Origin: Deltaproteobacteria bacterium UBA6106 | Lineage (GTDB): Bacteria > Desulfobacterota > Syntrophorhabdia > Syntrophorhabdales > Syntrophorhabdaceae | Assembly: GCA_002428485.1 (NCBI GenBank) | Contig: DIWM01000038.1 | Location: forward strand, 62,001 to 126,000 | Direction of reading: 5' to 3' | DNA length: 64,000 nucleotides | Part shown: positions 16,028-24,912 of the stretch, one piece after another | Layout: the number at the start of each line of letters is the position of its first letter | Position numbering within the stretch: the stretch's first letter is position 1 | Notes under the pieces: generated by a model | The model's database searches: none | Seen by the model: the letters and a program-made list of their open reading frames with translations, nothing else | Told to the model about the DNA's origin: nothing | Program-made: the position numbers and the translations under genes

Positions 16028-16239
16028 TTATATTCCTCCATACTCCAGCACGAACGGAAGAATGAGCAATCCCTGCATTTGTGAGCCATGTTTTTTTCGA
16101 CAAGGTATTGCTTGCCGGATACGCCTTTTACGTTATTTTCCATCATTGCAACAATGCAGGGAGGGGTCTGTGATTTGCAGCCGTGCCTGTTGTCGCAGTT
16201 GATACAGTATCCGTGTTTTGGTTTGATAGGTATCTCCAT
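16003..16239 (-). CDS. Cys-rich mini-protein with two CxxC-x5-C repeats
   Basis: 78 residues. Two similar units, HGYCINCDNRHGC and AHKCRDCSFFRSC, each have His followed by C-x2-C-x5-C, separated by about 40 residues containing another Cys. This repeat layout suggests one shared or two separate metal sites (Zn or FeS). It is not a family I recognise. Its 3' end overlaps the ubiX remnant by 25 bases on the opposite strand. No strong ribosome site precedes the ATG, so expression is less certain than for its neighbours. Confidence 0.5.
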   Translation of the reverse strand: MEIPIKPKHGYCINCDNRHGCKSQTPPCIVAMMENNVKGVSGKQYLVEKNMAHKCRDCSFFRSCWSMEEYNQLPLFPV

Positions 16240-16313
16240 AGGTCCAATAAGTCTTATAAGACCTATATTCTGTCTATCGCCTTACGACTTACGCTTCACG
16301 CCTAACGGGAGTT

Positions 16314-16682
16314 TTATCTTATCTTCCCTGCCGGGCTTTTCTTCGTTTCAACTTTGGGAAAGGCCCCTCCGGGAACCTTTTGTATCCCGCCGACCCTTTG
16401 TCCCTGCACCCCTTTTATTTTCAGCTTGCCTTCGATGCCTTCCTGTATCTGGTTTGTACATTTCTCCTTGCAGAATATAGAAATCGTGTTTTTTCCCTTA
16501 TCGATCTCTACTTTCTCCACGCCGGGCATTGAGCGCGCAGATTTCTCCACCGACCTCCAGTCCATCACCTTCGCATTGGTGCTGAGCTGAAGCACGTAGA
16601 ATTCATATGCTGCAAAGACCGGAGTTATCAAAAACAGTACGGTTGCCAGCGCTATCCCGATCAGAACAACCCTTTTCAACAT
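16314..16682 (-). CDS. Exported small protein, unknown
   Basis: 122 residues from the ATG at 16682, set by an AAGGAGG site; the frame stays open further upstream without a ribosome site. The first ~27 residues form a signal peptide (LKRVVLIGIALATVLFLITPVFAAYEF). The mature part has SARSMPGVEKVEIDKGKNT, a strand-helix pattern reminiscent of an HMA-like or PilT-accessory fold, and a CKEKC pair. It ends in a basic tail. It is divergent from the DUF748 gene. A periplasmic location is likely; function unknown. Confidence 0.65.
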   Translation of the reverse strand: MLKRVVLIGIALATVLFLITPVFAAYEFYVLQLSTNAKVMDWRSVEKSARSMPGVEKVEIDKGKNTISIFCKEKCTNQIQEGIEGKLKIKGVQGQRVGGIQKVPGGAFPKVETKKSPAGKIR

Positions 16683-16760
16683 AACAACCTCCTTATTGTT
16701 TTTATTACCCCTCCAAACCTGTATCACAAAACAGCTTTTTTTGTCAATGTGGTGAAAAGA

Positions 16761-16790
16761 TTGCACAAAAGAAAGATGTGGTGATACAAT
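16761..16790 (+). promoter_or_regulatory. Promoter of the DUF748 gene, possibly leaderless
   Basis: TTGCAC at 16761-16766, 18-base spacer, TACAAT at 16785-16790. Predicted transcription start near 16797, only about 8 bases before the ATG at 16805, and no Shine-Dalgarno is present, so the message may be nearly leaderless. Confidence 0.45.
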
Positions 16791-16804
16791 GTATATATAA
16801 AGCC

Positions 16805-19795
16805 ATGGAAGACAAAATAAAGCGCAGCCGCGTGCTGAAAAAGATAGCCCTGTGGGCCGTTGGCCTCTTTGTTCTATTTTCTCTCATAGGGTTTTTTGTT
16901 GTTCCCCCCATAGCAAAGTCAATCCTTCTGAAGCAGGTCTCGGCAGCCCTTCATCGGGATGTGTCTGTCAAGGCGATCCGGGTCAATCCCTATACGCTAT
17001 CGGTCACCATTCAGGGCTTGACGGTGAAGGAACGGGCAGGCTCCGAGACGTTCCTGTCGTTTGATGAGCTTTATGTAAACGCGGAGATCATATCGCTCTT
17101 CAGGAGGGCTCTGGTGGTCCGCGAGCTGAAGGTAACGAAACCATATGTGAGGCTGGTAAGAAAAAAGGACGAATCGTATAACTTTACAGACATGACCCAA
17201 AAGAAATCGGCGGGAGAGGATAAAGGCGACAAGCCAGGGCTCGTTACTTTTTCATTAAACAATATTGCGATCCTTGACGGAAGCGTCGACTTTATTGATA
17301 GCCCGAAGGGCGTCCAACACACCGTGCGCGACATGCGCATTACAGTTCCCTTTATATCGAACAGGGCGACGCACACGAACATCTTTGTGAAGCCGGAATT
17401 TTCTGCAACCATCAACGGGGATCCATACTCAATAAAGGGACAGACAAAGCCTTTCGCCGACTCGCTCGAAACGTACCTCGACCTCGAGGCTAAGGACATC
17501 GATATACCGGAATATCTCCACTATATACCGATCAAGCTGGACTTCAAGCTCCCATCGGGAAAGGTCGACCTCAGGGCGCGCGTTACATTTACGCAATCCA
17601 AAGACAAAACGACCGAGCTTATCGTTGCCGGTAATGTTTCCGTCAGGCAGCTTGCCGTGAACGACGTAGCGAACAAGCCTGTTGCCCGCTTCAAATTGCT
17701 GGATGTGGGAATAGCATCCCTGGAGCCTTATCGCAACAGCATAAAGCTTTCAGAGGTGCTGCTGCAATCTCCCGAGGTTAATGCCATACGCGGCGAGGAC
17801 GGCTCATTCAATATCCTCGGGCTTCTTCCAAGGGCCGTGGAAAAGCCCCAGGAAAGTTCAAAAAGGGAAGAAGCAAAGCAGAAGGAAGGCCCTCAGGAGG
17901 TTTTCTTTTCTATGGACCGGTTGAAGATCGAGGATGGGAGGATCACCTTCAAGGATCTTGCGCCATCGGAGCCCGTAGACGTGTCCATCCAGAAGATGAA
18001 CATGACTATGGAAAAGATCTCAACAGAGAAAGACAATAAAGGCGCCATCGATCTTTCCCTTATCATCGGGAAGACAAGCACCTTGACCGCGAAAGGGACA
18101 ATAGGTATCAACCCTTTTTCGGGGGAGCTTGCCGTCAGCGCCAAAGCGATCCCGATCGCTCCTTTTCAATCTTACTTCAACGACAGGATCAAGATCTATG
18201 TCACGGGCGGAGGCATCTCCTCGGCAGGCAAAGTTGCATTGGCGCTGGATGAATCAGGGGCTCCGGTGGTAAAATTTTCGGGTAACCTCCTTGTATCGGA
18301 CTTTTCATCCGTTGACCAGGAAACGGCCAGCGATTTTCTCAAGTGGAAGGCGCTCTCTCTCGGCTCCATCAACGCCGGGTACAACCCCGTTGCCCTGTCT
18401 GTAAATGATGTATCGATCTCCGATTTTTACACCCGGATCATCATCTATAAAGACAGGACGGCCAATCTCCAGAAGATATTTTCTGGTGAGGCTGCAGAGA
18501 AAGAACAACCAGCCGCAGAAGTAAAGAAGGAGCAGATAAAGGCCAAGGAGCAAAAAGAGGCCGGGCCGGGAGATAAGCCCGCTGCAGCGAGCAGCCCCCC
18601 TGATGTGACGATCGGCAACATCACGCTGCAGGGAGGGTTGGTCGATTTTACCGACATGCATGTTCAGCCGGCCTTCTCGGCTAAGCTTTCCGAACTCGGA
18701 GGAAAGATATCGCGCTTCGTTCTCGGGAAAAATCAGGATGCAGAGGTCGAGGTACGGGGAAAGATAAACGAGTTCATCCCGCTTCATATCGCCGGTCGAA
18801 TAAACCCCGCGAAGGACAACCTCCTCATAGACCTTGCCGGCACCGTCCGCGATTTTGAGATGACGGAGGCGACCCCTTATTCGGGAAAATACATCGGATA
18901 TGCGATAGAAAAGGGGAAGCTCTCCCTCGACCTGAAATATTCCATCGCCGGCAAGAAGCTTGATTCCCAGAACGTCATCTTCTTCGATCAGCTTACCCTT
19001 GGCGACAAGGTGGAGAGCCCCGACGCGATCAAGGCGCCCATGAAGCTTGCCATTGCTCTCCTGAAGGACAGGTCGGGCCAGATAAAGCTCGACATCCCCG
19101 TATCCGGCAGCATTGACGATCCGGAGTTCAGGATCGGGCCGATCATCTGGAAGGTCATCAAGAACCTTATCGTCAAGGCGGCGACCGCGCCGTTTGCCCT
19201 TCTCGGCGCGCTCTTCGGGGGCGGCGGGGAGCAGTTGAGCTATGTTGAGTTCGATTACGGGAGCGCGAAGCTTTCAGATGCCGCGATGAAAAAGATCGAG
19301 ACGGTAACGAAGGCGCTTTCTGAAAGGCCTGCGCTCAACCTCGACATCGAGGGTCACGTGTCACCCGAAGAGGACAAGGAAGGCCTGAGAAAATACCTCT
19401 TCTCGAAAAAGGTGAAAACTCAGAAATTGAATGAAATAGCGAAGAAGAGACAGGAGGCGCCGTCCGTGGACGAGATAAAGGTAGAATCGGCGGAATACGA
19501 GAAGTACCTCAAGAAGGCATACAAGGCGGAAAAATTCGCAAAGCCCAAAAACATCATCGGCCTCGCCAAGGACCTGCCTGTTTCTGAGATGGAAAAACTG
19601 ATGGTCACCAACATCGAGGTCACCAATGATGACCTGAGGCAGCTTGCCTCACGGAGAGCACGGGAAGCGCGAAACGCGATACTTAAAGCCGGAAAGATCG
19701 AAGCCTCACGGGTATTTGTGCTCGATCCGAAGGCCCTCGGGCCTGAGAAAAAAGAAAAAATCAAAGACAGCCGCGTCGATTTCAAACTGAGATAG
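16805..19795 (+). CDS. DUF748 (AsmA/TamB-like) envelope protein
   Basis: About 996 residues. One N-terminal transmembrane helix (ALWAVGLFVLFSLIGFFVV) anchors a large periplasmic region. The family signature is HRDVSVKAIRVNPYTLSVTI near the start, and repeated DUF748 segments follow (FSLNNIAILDGSVDFID near 150, FSMDRLKIEDGRITFKD near 370, ITLQGGLVDFTDMHV near 610). Two Lys/Glu/Ala-rich linkers separate them. The C-terminus (YVEFDYGSAKLSDAAMKKI to the end) is OmpA-like. Such proteins belong to the bridge-like group that helps move lipids between inner and outer membranes. The ATG at 16805 is preferred over the upstream GTG because of the promoter position. Confidence 0.8.
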   Translation: MEDKIKRSRVLKKIALWAVGLFVLFSLIGFFVVPPIAKSILLKQVSAALHRDVSVKAIRVNPYTLSVTIQGLTVKERAGSETFLSFDELYVNAEIISLFRRALVVRELKVTKPYVRLVRKKDESYNFTDMTQKKSAGEDKGDKPGLVTFSLNNIAILDGSVDFIDSPKGVQHTVRDMRITVPFISNRATHTNIFVKPEFSATINGDPYSIKGQTKPFADSLETYLDLEAKDIDIPEYLHYIPIKLDFKLPSGKVDLRARVTFTQSKDKTTELIVAGNVSVRQLAVNDVANKPVARFKLLDVGIASLEPYRNSIKLSEVLLQSPEVNAIRGEDGSFNILGLLPRAVEKPQESSKREEAKQKEGPQEVFFSMDRLKIEDGRITFKDLAPSEPVDVSIQKMNMTMEKISTEKDNKGAIDLSLIIGKTSTLTAKGTIGINPFSGELAVSAKAIPIAPFQSYFNDRIKIYVTGGGISSAGKVALALDESGAPVVKFSGNLLVSDFSSVDQETASDFLKWKALSLGSINAGYNPVALSVNDVSISDFYTRIIIYKDRTANLQKIFSGEAAEKEQPAAEVKKEQIKAKEQKEAGPGDKPAAASSPPDVTIGNITLQGGLVDFTDMHVQPAFSAKLSELGGKISRFVLGKNQDAEVEVRGKINEFIPLHIAGRINPAKDNLLIDLAGTVRDFEMTEATPYSGKYIGYAIEKGKLSLDLKYSIAGKKLDSQNVIFFDQLTLGDKVESPDAIKAPMKLAIALLKDRSGQIKLDIPVSGSIDDPEFRIGPIIWKVIKNLIVKAATAPFALLGALFGGGGEQLSYVEFDYGSAKLSDAAMKKIETVTKALSERPALNLDIEGHVSPEEDKEGLRKYLFSKKVKTQKLNEIAKKRQEAPSVDEIKVESAEYEKYLKKAYKAEKFAKPKNIIGLAKDLPVSEMEKLMVTNIEVTNDDLRQLASRRAREARNAILKAGKIEASRVFVLDPKALGPEKKEKIKDSRVDFKLR

Positions 19796-19803
19796 GGAAT
19801 ACA

Positions 19804-21126
19804 GTGGCAGGGAAGATCATAGATTTCCTTAAGGCGGGCATCTGGGAAATGAGTCTCGAAGGACTTTCCCCTATGAAAGCCCTCGCTATCCGCTTTCTTC
19901 GAACCTTCCTCGTTGCCGTTTCCGGGTTTGTCGAACACCGGTCCACAACACAGGCGTCCATCCTGACATATTATACCGTGCTTAATATTGTGCCTCTCGT
20001 GGCAGTTGTCTTTGCCATAGCCAAGGGTTTCGGCCTTGACAAGATCGTCGAGAAAAATATCCTTGAGATGGCGGAAAATGCGAACTGGCAGTCAAGTGTG
20101 ACCGAGCAGTTGCTCATGTTCTCCCGTTCATTCCTCGAGCAGGCAAAGGGTGGGGTTATCGCGGGGATTGGCGTTGTCCTTCTCTTCTGGACCGTTGTGT
20201 CCATCCTCGGAAAGATAGAGGATTCTTTCAATACGGTCTGGGGAGTGACAAGGTCCCGCACCATCTTAAGAAAATTCACCGATTACATGGCGACCCTGAT
20301 CCTTACACCGGTGTTGTTTGCCATAGCAGGCAGCCTGACGGTCCTTGTGACAGGCGAGGTCGGGATCATCGCTAACAAGATCAAACTGCTCGGCGTCTTC
20401 AGCCCCGTGATCACTTTTCTGCTCAAGTTCCTGCCCTATGTCTCTTTGTGGGTGCTTCTCACCGTCCTCTATACCATCATGCCGAACACAAAGGTGCCTC
20501 TCAGGTCAGCCATCATCGGCAGCATCGTGGGAGGGACCCTCGTTCAGATCGCCCAGTGGCTTTATATTACCTTCCAGATAGGCGTTGCAAGCCAGGGAGC
20601 TATCTACGGGAGCCTTGCAGCCTTGCCGCTTCTATTCGGCTGGCTGCAGACAAGCTGGATGATCGTGCTCTTCGGCCTGGAGATCGCTTACGCCCATGAG
20701 CACAGTGAGACCTACGGCCTGCAACCCGGCTATTCAGGTATAAGCGCTTCCTCAAAAAAGATAATGATGCTGTCAATTATTAACCTCATCGCGCAGCGGT
20801 TTTCGGCAGGTGAAAAACCCTGCTCTGCCCGGGAGATAGCCGGAGCGCTCAAGATCCCCCTCGCCCTTGTGCAGGAGCTTCTCGGGAACATGATAAAGGC
20901 AAACCTTGTTACAGAAGTATTAGATGAAAAAAATGATGGTGGCTGTTTTCAGCCTGCGAGATCGACCGAGAACCTTACCATGCAGGATGTTGTTTGTGCA
21001 TATGAAGGAACAGCAATATTACCTCGTCAACGTTCGGAGAATACCGGGAAGATATCCGATCAGTTTAAGCGGCTCTCTGATGCTGTCGAAAACCTGCCCG
21101 AAAATATCAAAATTAATAAACTGTAA
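19804..21126 (+). CDS. YihY/BrkB-family inner membrane protein
   Basis: 440 residues starting with GTG, 8 bases after the DUF748 stop, so the pair is co-transcribed. Family signatures are TQASILTYYTVLNIVPLVAVVF, FWTVVSILGKIEDSFNTVWGV, TVLYTIMPNTKVP and GASQGAIYGSLAALPLLFGWLQTSW-like residues (about 250-290), with six predicted membrane helices. The C-terminal ~130 residues form a soluble, winged-helix-like part (REIAGALKIPLALVQELLGNM). Once described as RNase BN, the family is now regarded as envelope proteins of uncertain function. The pairing with an AsmA-like protein fits lipid transport (inference). Confidence 0.85.
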   Translation: MAGKIIDFLKAGIWEMSLEGLSPMKALAIRFLRTFLVAVSGFVEHRSTTQASILTYYTVLNIVPLVAVVFAIAKGFGLDKIVEKNILEMAENANWQSSVTEQLLMFSRSFLEQAKGGVIAGIGVVLLFWTVVSILGKIEDSFNTVWGVTRSRTILRKFTDYMATLILTPVLFAIAGSLTVLVTGEVGIIANKIKLLGVFSPVITFLLKFLPYVSLWVLLTVLYTIMPNTKVPLRSAIIGSIVGGTLVQIAQWLYITFQIGVASQGAIYGSLAALPLLFGWLQTSWMIVLFGLEIAYAHEHSETYGLQPGYSGISASSKKIMMLSIINLIAQRFSAGEKPCSAREIAGALKIPLALVQELLGNMIKANLVTEVLDEKNDGGCFQPARSTENLTMQDVVCAYEGTAILPRQRSENTGKISDQFKRLSDAVENLPENIKINKL

Positions 21127-21260
21127 CGTATAAGGCAGTATATCGTAGTTCGTATATAGTATGTCGCATATCGAGATTCTGAAGAAAACGTTCGGCGTTC
21201 GGCGATAAACCTTTCACCTTTCACATTTTACCTTTTACTTTATCAGCCATGAGCCCCCGT
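21127..21260. repeat. Mixed intergenic repeat block
   Basis: Contains the words cgtagttcgtatata and atatcgag, then ctttcacctttcac and ttaccttttac, ending in gccatgagc. The same words recur in other gaps (30170-30300, 39415-39650, 56251-56378). No gene seen. Confidence 0.6.
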
Positions 21261-21309
21261 AAACGCATTGACGTTGCAATGTAGCGGGTACTCTCTTCAG
21301 AGCCTTTTC

Positions 21310-22077
21310 TTATTTGTGCAGTTGGATTTTACCGGACAGGCGGTTGCGCCGGTCATGAAAAGAAACCGTCATCCCATCCTCGCCAAGAAGATACGGTGCA
21401 TGGAGGACGCCTTTGAAATCATCCCACTCGGGATCGAGGTGGGTAAGGATAACCCTCTTGGGCTTTGCCTCTCCGGTGAGTCTCTCGATCGCTTCGAGGT
21501 TCATGTGTCCCTTCATTACCCGGAAAGGGAAAGAACACTCCGCAACAAGAAGATCGGCGCCGGCCGCAAGCTTTATGAGACTCTTCGAGTACGCCGTATC
21601 ACCGGTAAACGCCACGGCCTTCCTCTCCTGAACCCTTATACCGATGCTCTCCCTGTTATGGTTCACAGAAAAGACCTCGATTGCCATATCGTCGAGCCGC
21701 AACGCACCTCTTTTCATGGTGACAATCGAAAGCCTGTAGGACTTCGGCGCGATCCAGCGGTATATCTTCCTGAGCCCGCTGTAAAACCTGCGTATCCCCG
21801 GTCCGCCCATTATCGTCAGCGGCTTTGTCCTCGCCTCTTCGCCGTAATTGCATGCAAACAAAAAAGTTGACAGGTCTGCCGTGTGATCCACGTGGAAATG
21901 TGTGATGACAATGACGTCGATATCCGTCACGGAATAACCGCATTCCAGGAGCCTTCTCACTACAGCGGGACCTATGTCGACCAATATCTTATGCTTCCTT
22001 GTGGTCAGCAAATACGAGGCGGAACCCCGCTTTAGAGATGGCGTCGAAGTCCCTGTGCCGAGTATTGTCAGTTTCAT
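21310..22077 (-). CDS. Metallo-beta-lactamase fold hydrolase (RNase Z-like)
   Basis: 255 residues from the ATG at 22077. It opens with LTILGTGTSTPSLKRG, as RNase Z and related ribonucleases do. The metal motif is H60-F-H62-V-D64-H65. Later metal ligands appear in FTGDTAYS, VAECSF and VILTHLD. The long arm and Zn-flexible element of true RNase Z are not obvious, so a phosphodiesterase or arylsulfatase-like hydrolase is also possible. The frame extends 11 codons further upstream but without a better ribosome site. It stands alone on the reverse strand. Confidence 0.75.
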   Translation of the reverse strand: MKLTILGTGTSTPSLKRGSASYLLTTRKHKILVDIGPAVVRRLLECGYSVTDIDVIVITHFHVDHTADLSTFLFACNYGEEARTKPLTIMGGPGIRRFYSGLRKIYRWIAPKSYRLSIVTMKRGALRLDDMAIEVFSVNHNRESIGIRVQERKAVAFTGDTAYSKSLIKLAAGADLLVAECSFPFRVMKGHMNLEAIERLTGEAKPKRVILTHLDPEWDDFKGVLHAPYLLGEDGMTVSFHDRRNRLSGKIQLHK

Positions 22078-22205
22078 ATCCGGTGACCAGCCAAATCCTT
22101 TATACCACAAATCATATACTCACAGAATAAAAATGACAGAACTCTCTATTATCTTTGGTGATTTTCTATTGACAACAGCCTCATTATATCATATAAAAAC
22201 AGCGC

Positions 22206-22279
22206 GGCGGTGTAGCTCAGATGGTTAGAGCATGCGGCTCATATCCGCAGTGTCCGGGGTTCAATTCCCTGCACCGCCA
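22206..22279 (+). tRNA. tRNA with CAU anticodon (probably elongator tRNA-Met)
   Basis: Complete cloverleaf of 74 bases: acceptor GGCGGTG/CACCGCC with discriminator A, D-arm GCTCAGATGGTTAGAGC, anticodon stem TGCGG/CCGCA with loop CTCATAT, and T-arm with TTCAATT. The G1-C72 pair excludes the initiator type. CAU tRNAs can also be the lysidine-modified Ile2 species, which sequence alone does not exclude. The CCA end is not encoded. Confidence 0.9.
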
Positions 22280-22328
22280 TTTTACTTATAACCTTCACAC
22301 TATACTATCTATTCCGGAGGTACATCTG

Positions 22329-22964
22329 ATGGCACAATCGGAACGCACAAAAATCGTTTCAAAGAAAACTCATGACAGCCAACAGGCTGCACAACCTGTT
22401 GTTGTGAATGGGAAGCTTGTCTCTGTCATGATACTGTCTTTGCTCTTTATTGCGGCCGTCCTCCTCCCCGGCAGCATCTCCGCCGCAGAGAAAAAAACGC
22501 CGAGGCCTGCAGCCGCTGTTAAAGAATCTTCGATCAACGATTCGAACGTGCGGGGTATATTAAAGCGAACCGACGACCAGCTAAAAAAGAACGACTTTGT
22601 AAGCACCCTCGGCCCTTCACTCAAAATAAACGATTTTGCAAAAGACGTTCTCTCCTCTGTAAAAACTGTTCGTACCTATTATGAAAAAGCAATCAGCGAT
22701 GCGGCAACGCCGCAAAGTGAGAAAGAGAATATTTTGCTGAAATTACGAAGGCTCGAAGAGGTAGAAAAGAGGTATAACGGCATCTATGAAGCGTCCACTT
22801 TCAATCTCGGTTATATCTATGCCAAAAGAGGCGATGCTGAAAGAGGGAGAAAATATCTGTCGGAATACATAAAGATCGCCCCTTTTTCTGCAAAAAAAGA
22901 TTCTCAATGGATGAAAGCAAAGACCCTCCTTCTTGAGCTCTACGGTCTGGAAGGGGAATTCTAA
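22329..22964 (+). CDS. Exported or anchored TPR-like protein, unknown
   Basis: 211 residues starting at ATG 22329, where a CCGGAGG site fits; an upstream extension would run through the tRNA. A single hydrophobic stretch (VSVMILSLLFIAAVLLPGSISA) acts as a signal or membrane anchor after ~35 polar residues. The remainder is helical and charged, ending with a TPR-like pair (STFNLGYIYAKRGDAERGRKYLSEYIKIAP). The next gene starts 4 bases after its stop. Function unknown; the coupling suggests a joint role with that protein. Confidence 0.65.
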   Translation: MAQSERTKIVSKKTHDSQQAAQPVVVNGKLVSVMILSLLFIAAVLLPGSISAAEKKTPRPAAAVKESSINDSNVRGILKRTDDQLKKNDFVSTLGPSLKINDFAKDVLSSVKTVRTYYEKAISDAATPQSEKENILLKLRRLEEVEKRYNGIYEASTFNLGYIYAKRGDAERGRKYLSEYIKIAPFSAKKDSQWMKAKTLLLELYGLEGEF

Positions 22965-22968
22965 GAAG

Positions 22969-23850
22969 GTGGAAGGCATACGGACCGTCGCTGAGGACAT
23001 CGTTGCGCAGCTCGGTCTAAATTCTTCCGTAAAAAACCTCTTTATTGAAAAAACAGATTCCCCCTGGCAGGAAAAGGCCCTCATAAAACGAAAAAAAGGG
23101 TATCTCGATGTGAAGATCATCATCTGGGATGATGATACCTTTTTATACGGAAGGATCTACCGTCTTTTCCTGTATATTCAGGACGTCCTGAACCCGGCAT
23201 TTCAGTACGATCCGAAGATAACACCCGACGAAGAAAAAGAGCCTGATGCGCGGGACCGTTACAACCAGATATGGAGCCTCTATGTAGACAGCAGGATGGA
23301 ACAGCTCGGTATCGAAAACTTCTACGACCGCACACTCAGGAGAAACCTGTTCATAGACATGGCGAAAGAACTTTCATGGGAGGCGGCGGAACATATCTTC
23401 CAGGCATTGTGGGGAAAAGAGACCTACACGTACCATGAGATCGTTGACTATGCTGCGAATTTCATAAGGTTTACCGATCAGCCGAGGCCCGAATCGGTCG
23501 AAATCGATATTAAGAGGTGCCTGAAAGAACCCTATGTAAAAAATCACCTTGAACGGATATCATCAAAGGCCTTACAGGATGCCACGAACGAGCTTCTGAG
23601 CTTCACCGCATATCACTGCAAGGACACGGTCATAGAATCTACGTTCTATGGCATCTCGTTCCTCTACCAGAGGAGGGTCTTCATAGAAATCATCCCTTCA
23701 CGTGAGGACAACCTCTTTATCACGATACTCGATCCGGAGACGAACAGGTACAAGACCTTTACATATACAGAGAATTCCGATATCACAGCGGTCCAGAAAA
23801 CCATCCGTGAACGATACGAAAAGATGCTCCTCTACGGGAAACAACCATAA
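22969..23850 (+). CDS. Conserved hypothetical protein
   Basis: About 293 residues, soluble and acidic. The start is uncertain: GTG at 22969 has an AAGGGGA site 11 bases upstream, while TTG at 22933 would overlap the preceding gene. Visible elements are DVKIIIWDDDTFLYGRIYRLFLYI, a DPKITPDEEKEPDARDRYNQ acidic loop, SRMEQLGIENFYDRT, and a C-terminal beta-rich part (FIEIIPSREDNLFITILD). No enzyme motif or membrane segment is seen, and I do not recognise the family. It follows the TPR-like gene by 4 bases. Confidence 0.6.
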   Translation: MEGIRTVAEDIVAQLGLNSSVKNLFIEKTDSPWQEKALIKRKKGYLDVKIIIWDDDTFLYGRIYRLFLYIQDVLNPAFQYDPKITPDEEKEPDARDRYNQIWSLYVDSRMEQLGIENFYDRTLRRNLFIDMAKELSWEAAEHIFQALWGKETYTYHEIVDYAANFIRFTDQPRPESVEIDIKRCLKEPYVKNHLERISSKALQDATNELLSFTAYHCKDTVIESTFYGISFLYQRRVFIEIIPSREDNLFITILDPETNRYKTFTYTENSDITAVQKTIRERYEKMLLYGKQP

Positions 23851-23866
23851 CGTGAATCGTGAAAAG

Positions 23867-24095
23867 CGGCTCATGGCTGACAGCTCATAGCTGATAGTAA
23901 ATCCTAAGCACGAATATCTAAATCCTAAACAAATTCCAATGTTCAAAATTTAAAACGTATTGAAGGGCATCTGTTTCGGACATTTGATATTTGGATTTTG
24001 ATATTGTTTAGTATTTGGTGCTTAGGATTTCGTGTTTGCTTCTGCTATGAGCCATGAGCTATGAACTATGAGCCGCATTTATTGCTATGAGCCAC
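23867..24095. repeat. Long inverted-repeat element, family A, copy 1
   Basis: Ends in mirrored gcggctcatggctga and ctatgagccgc. Inside, the left arm (aaatcctaaacaaatt and gttcaaaatttaaaac) pairs imperfectly with the right arm (gatatttggattttgatatt and gcttaggattt). Copies 2-4 are at 40849, 46296 and 55937. No ORF. Confidence 0.7.
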
Positions 24096-24108
24096 GAACC
24101 ATCGGCTC

Positions 24109-24810
24109 TTATCTCCTCAGTCTCTGCAGCGCCAGCCCGAAGGTGTATTCGTAGAGGTGAAGGCCTTTGCTGATGGCAATAATGGTGCCGTCTTCAACAC
24201 CTATCTCATGGCACATGTATTCTTTGAGAAGCTGTATGGCCGCAAGATTCGATGGAAATCCCGCCCAGAGGTCCCAGCTCCTGAAGTAGAGCACGAAATG
24301 TAACCTGTTGTTCATAAGCCGTGTATCGATGAGCCGCAGGCATGGCGGATCCTCAAGGGTGATATCCTGGGGCATGCCCACTTCCATGATGGCCTGGTTT
24401 GTCCCGTATTTGCCTTCTTTGTAAATCCTGATGACCTCCATGACCGGGTTGATACCGATGGCACATTCCTTTCCGTCAATACAGACCTTGGGGTTTGTGA
24501 GCCTTTCTCCGTATGTGTAAAGCTCGTTCTCGGCCTTTTTGTCCGTCATCAGGTACTGGAGATATTCTTCTACGTATGACATAGACGTAGGGGCGGGGAT
24601 GCCAAGCTCGGAAGGGATGTCCGGGATGAGCGGCTGCGTGCCCGGATACTTGATATTGACCACAACCAGGTCAAATTCTCTTCTCTTCTGGCCCTCAAAG
24701 GAGCCCCTGTCGATAACATACTCATGCACCCCGTCGTCCTCGAAGATCCGGTAGATGCACTGAAACCATGCATCGGGGAGGTCTCTCGCTTCAATGTATA
24801 CGGGCTTCAT
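24109..24810 (-). CDS. thyA: Thymidylate synthase, ThyA fold, short methanogen-like type
   Basis: 233 residues, shorter than the 264 of E. coli ThyA. Active-site features are present: catalytic C157 in DPPCLRL, R177-S178-x-D180 in FRSWDLWAGFPSN with N188, and H218-x-Y220 in KGLHLYEY. These carry out methylation of dUMP with methylenetetrahydrofolate. The N-terminal arm is reduced and the overall look resembles the archaeal (methanogen) thymidylate synthase group. An AGGAGG site fixes the ATG. It is monocistronic, flanked by a repeat element and a divergent hydrolase. Misassignment to a dCMP hydroxymethylase-like activity cannot be ruled out. Confidence 0.75.
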   Translation of the reverse strand: MKPVYIEARDLPDAWFQCIYRIFEDDGVHEYVIDRGSFEGQKRREFDLVVVNIKYPGTQPLIPDIPSELGIPAPTSMSYVEEYLQYLMTDKKAENELYTYGERLTNPKVCIDGKECAIGINPVMEVIRIYKEGKYGTNQAIMEVGMPQDITLEDPPCLRLIDTRLMNNRLHFVLYFRSWDLWAGFPSNLAAIQLLKEYMCHEIGVEDGTIIAISKGLHLYEYTFGLALQRLRR

Positions 24811-24912
24811 TCTTCCTCCTGGCAGGATTTACTCCACGCAGCGTAAGATATTATCAAAAAATTTGAAAAACAACACTAAAAAGTATTATGATTATCACGC
24901 CGGGAGGCTACT

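Noticed and set aside
22221..22328. Upstream extension of the TPR-like gene
   Set aside because: Would start inside the tRNA; CCGGAGG before 22329 decides the start.
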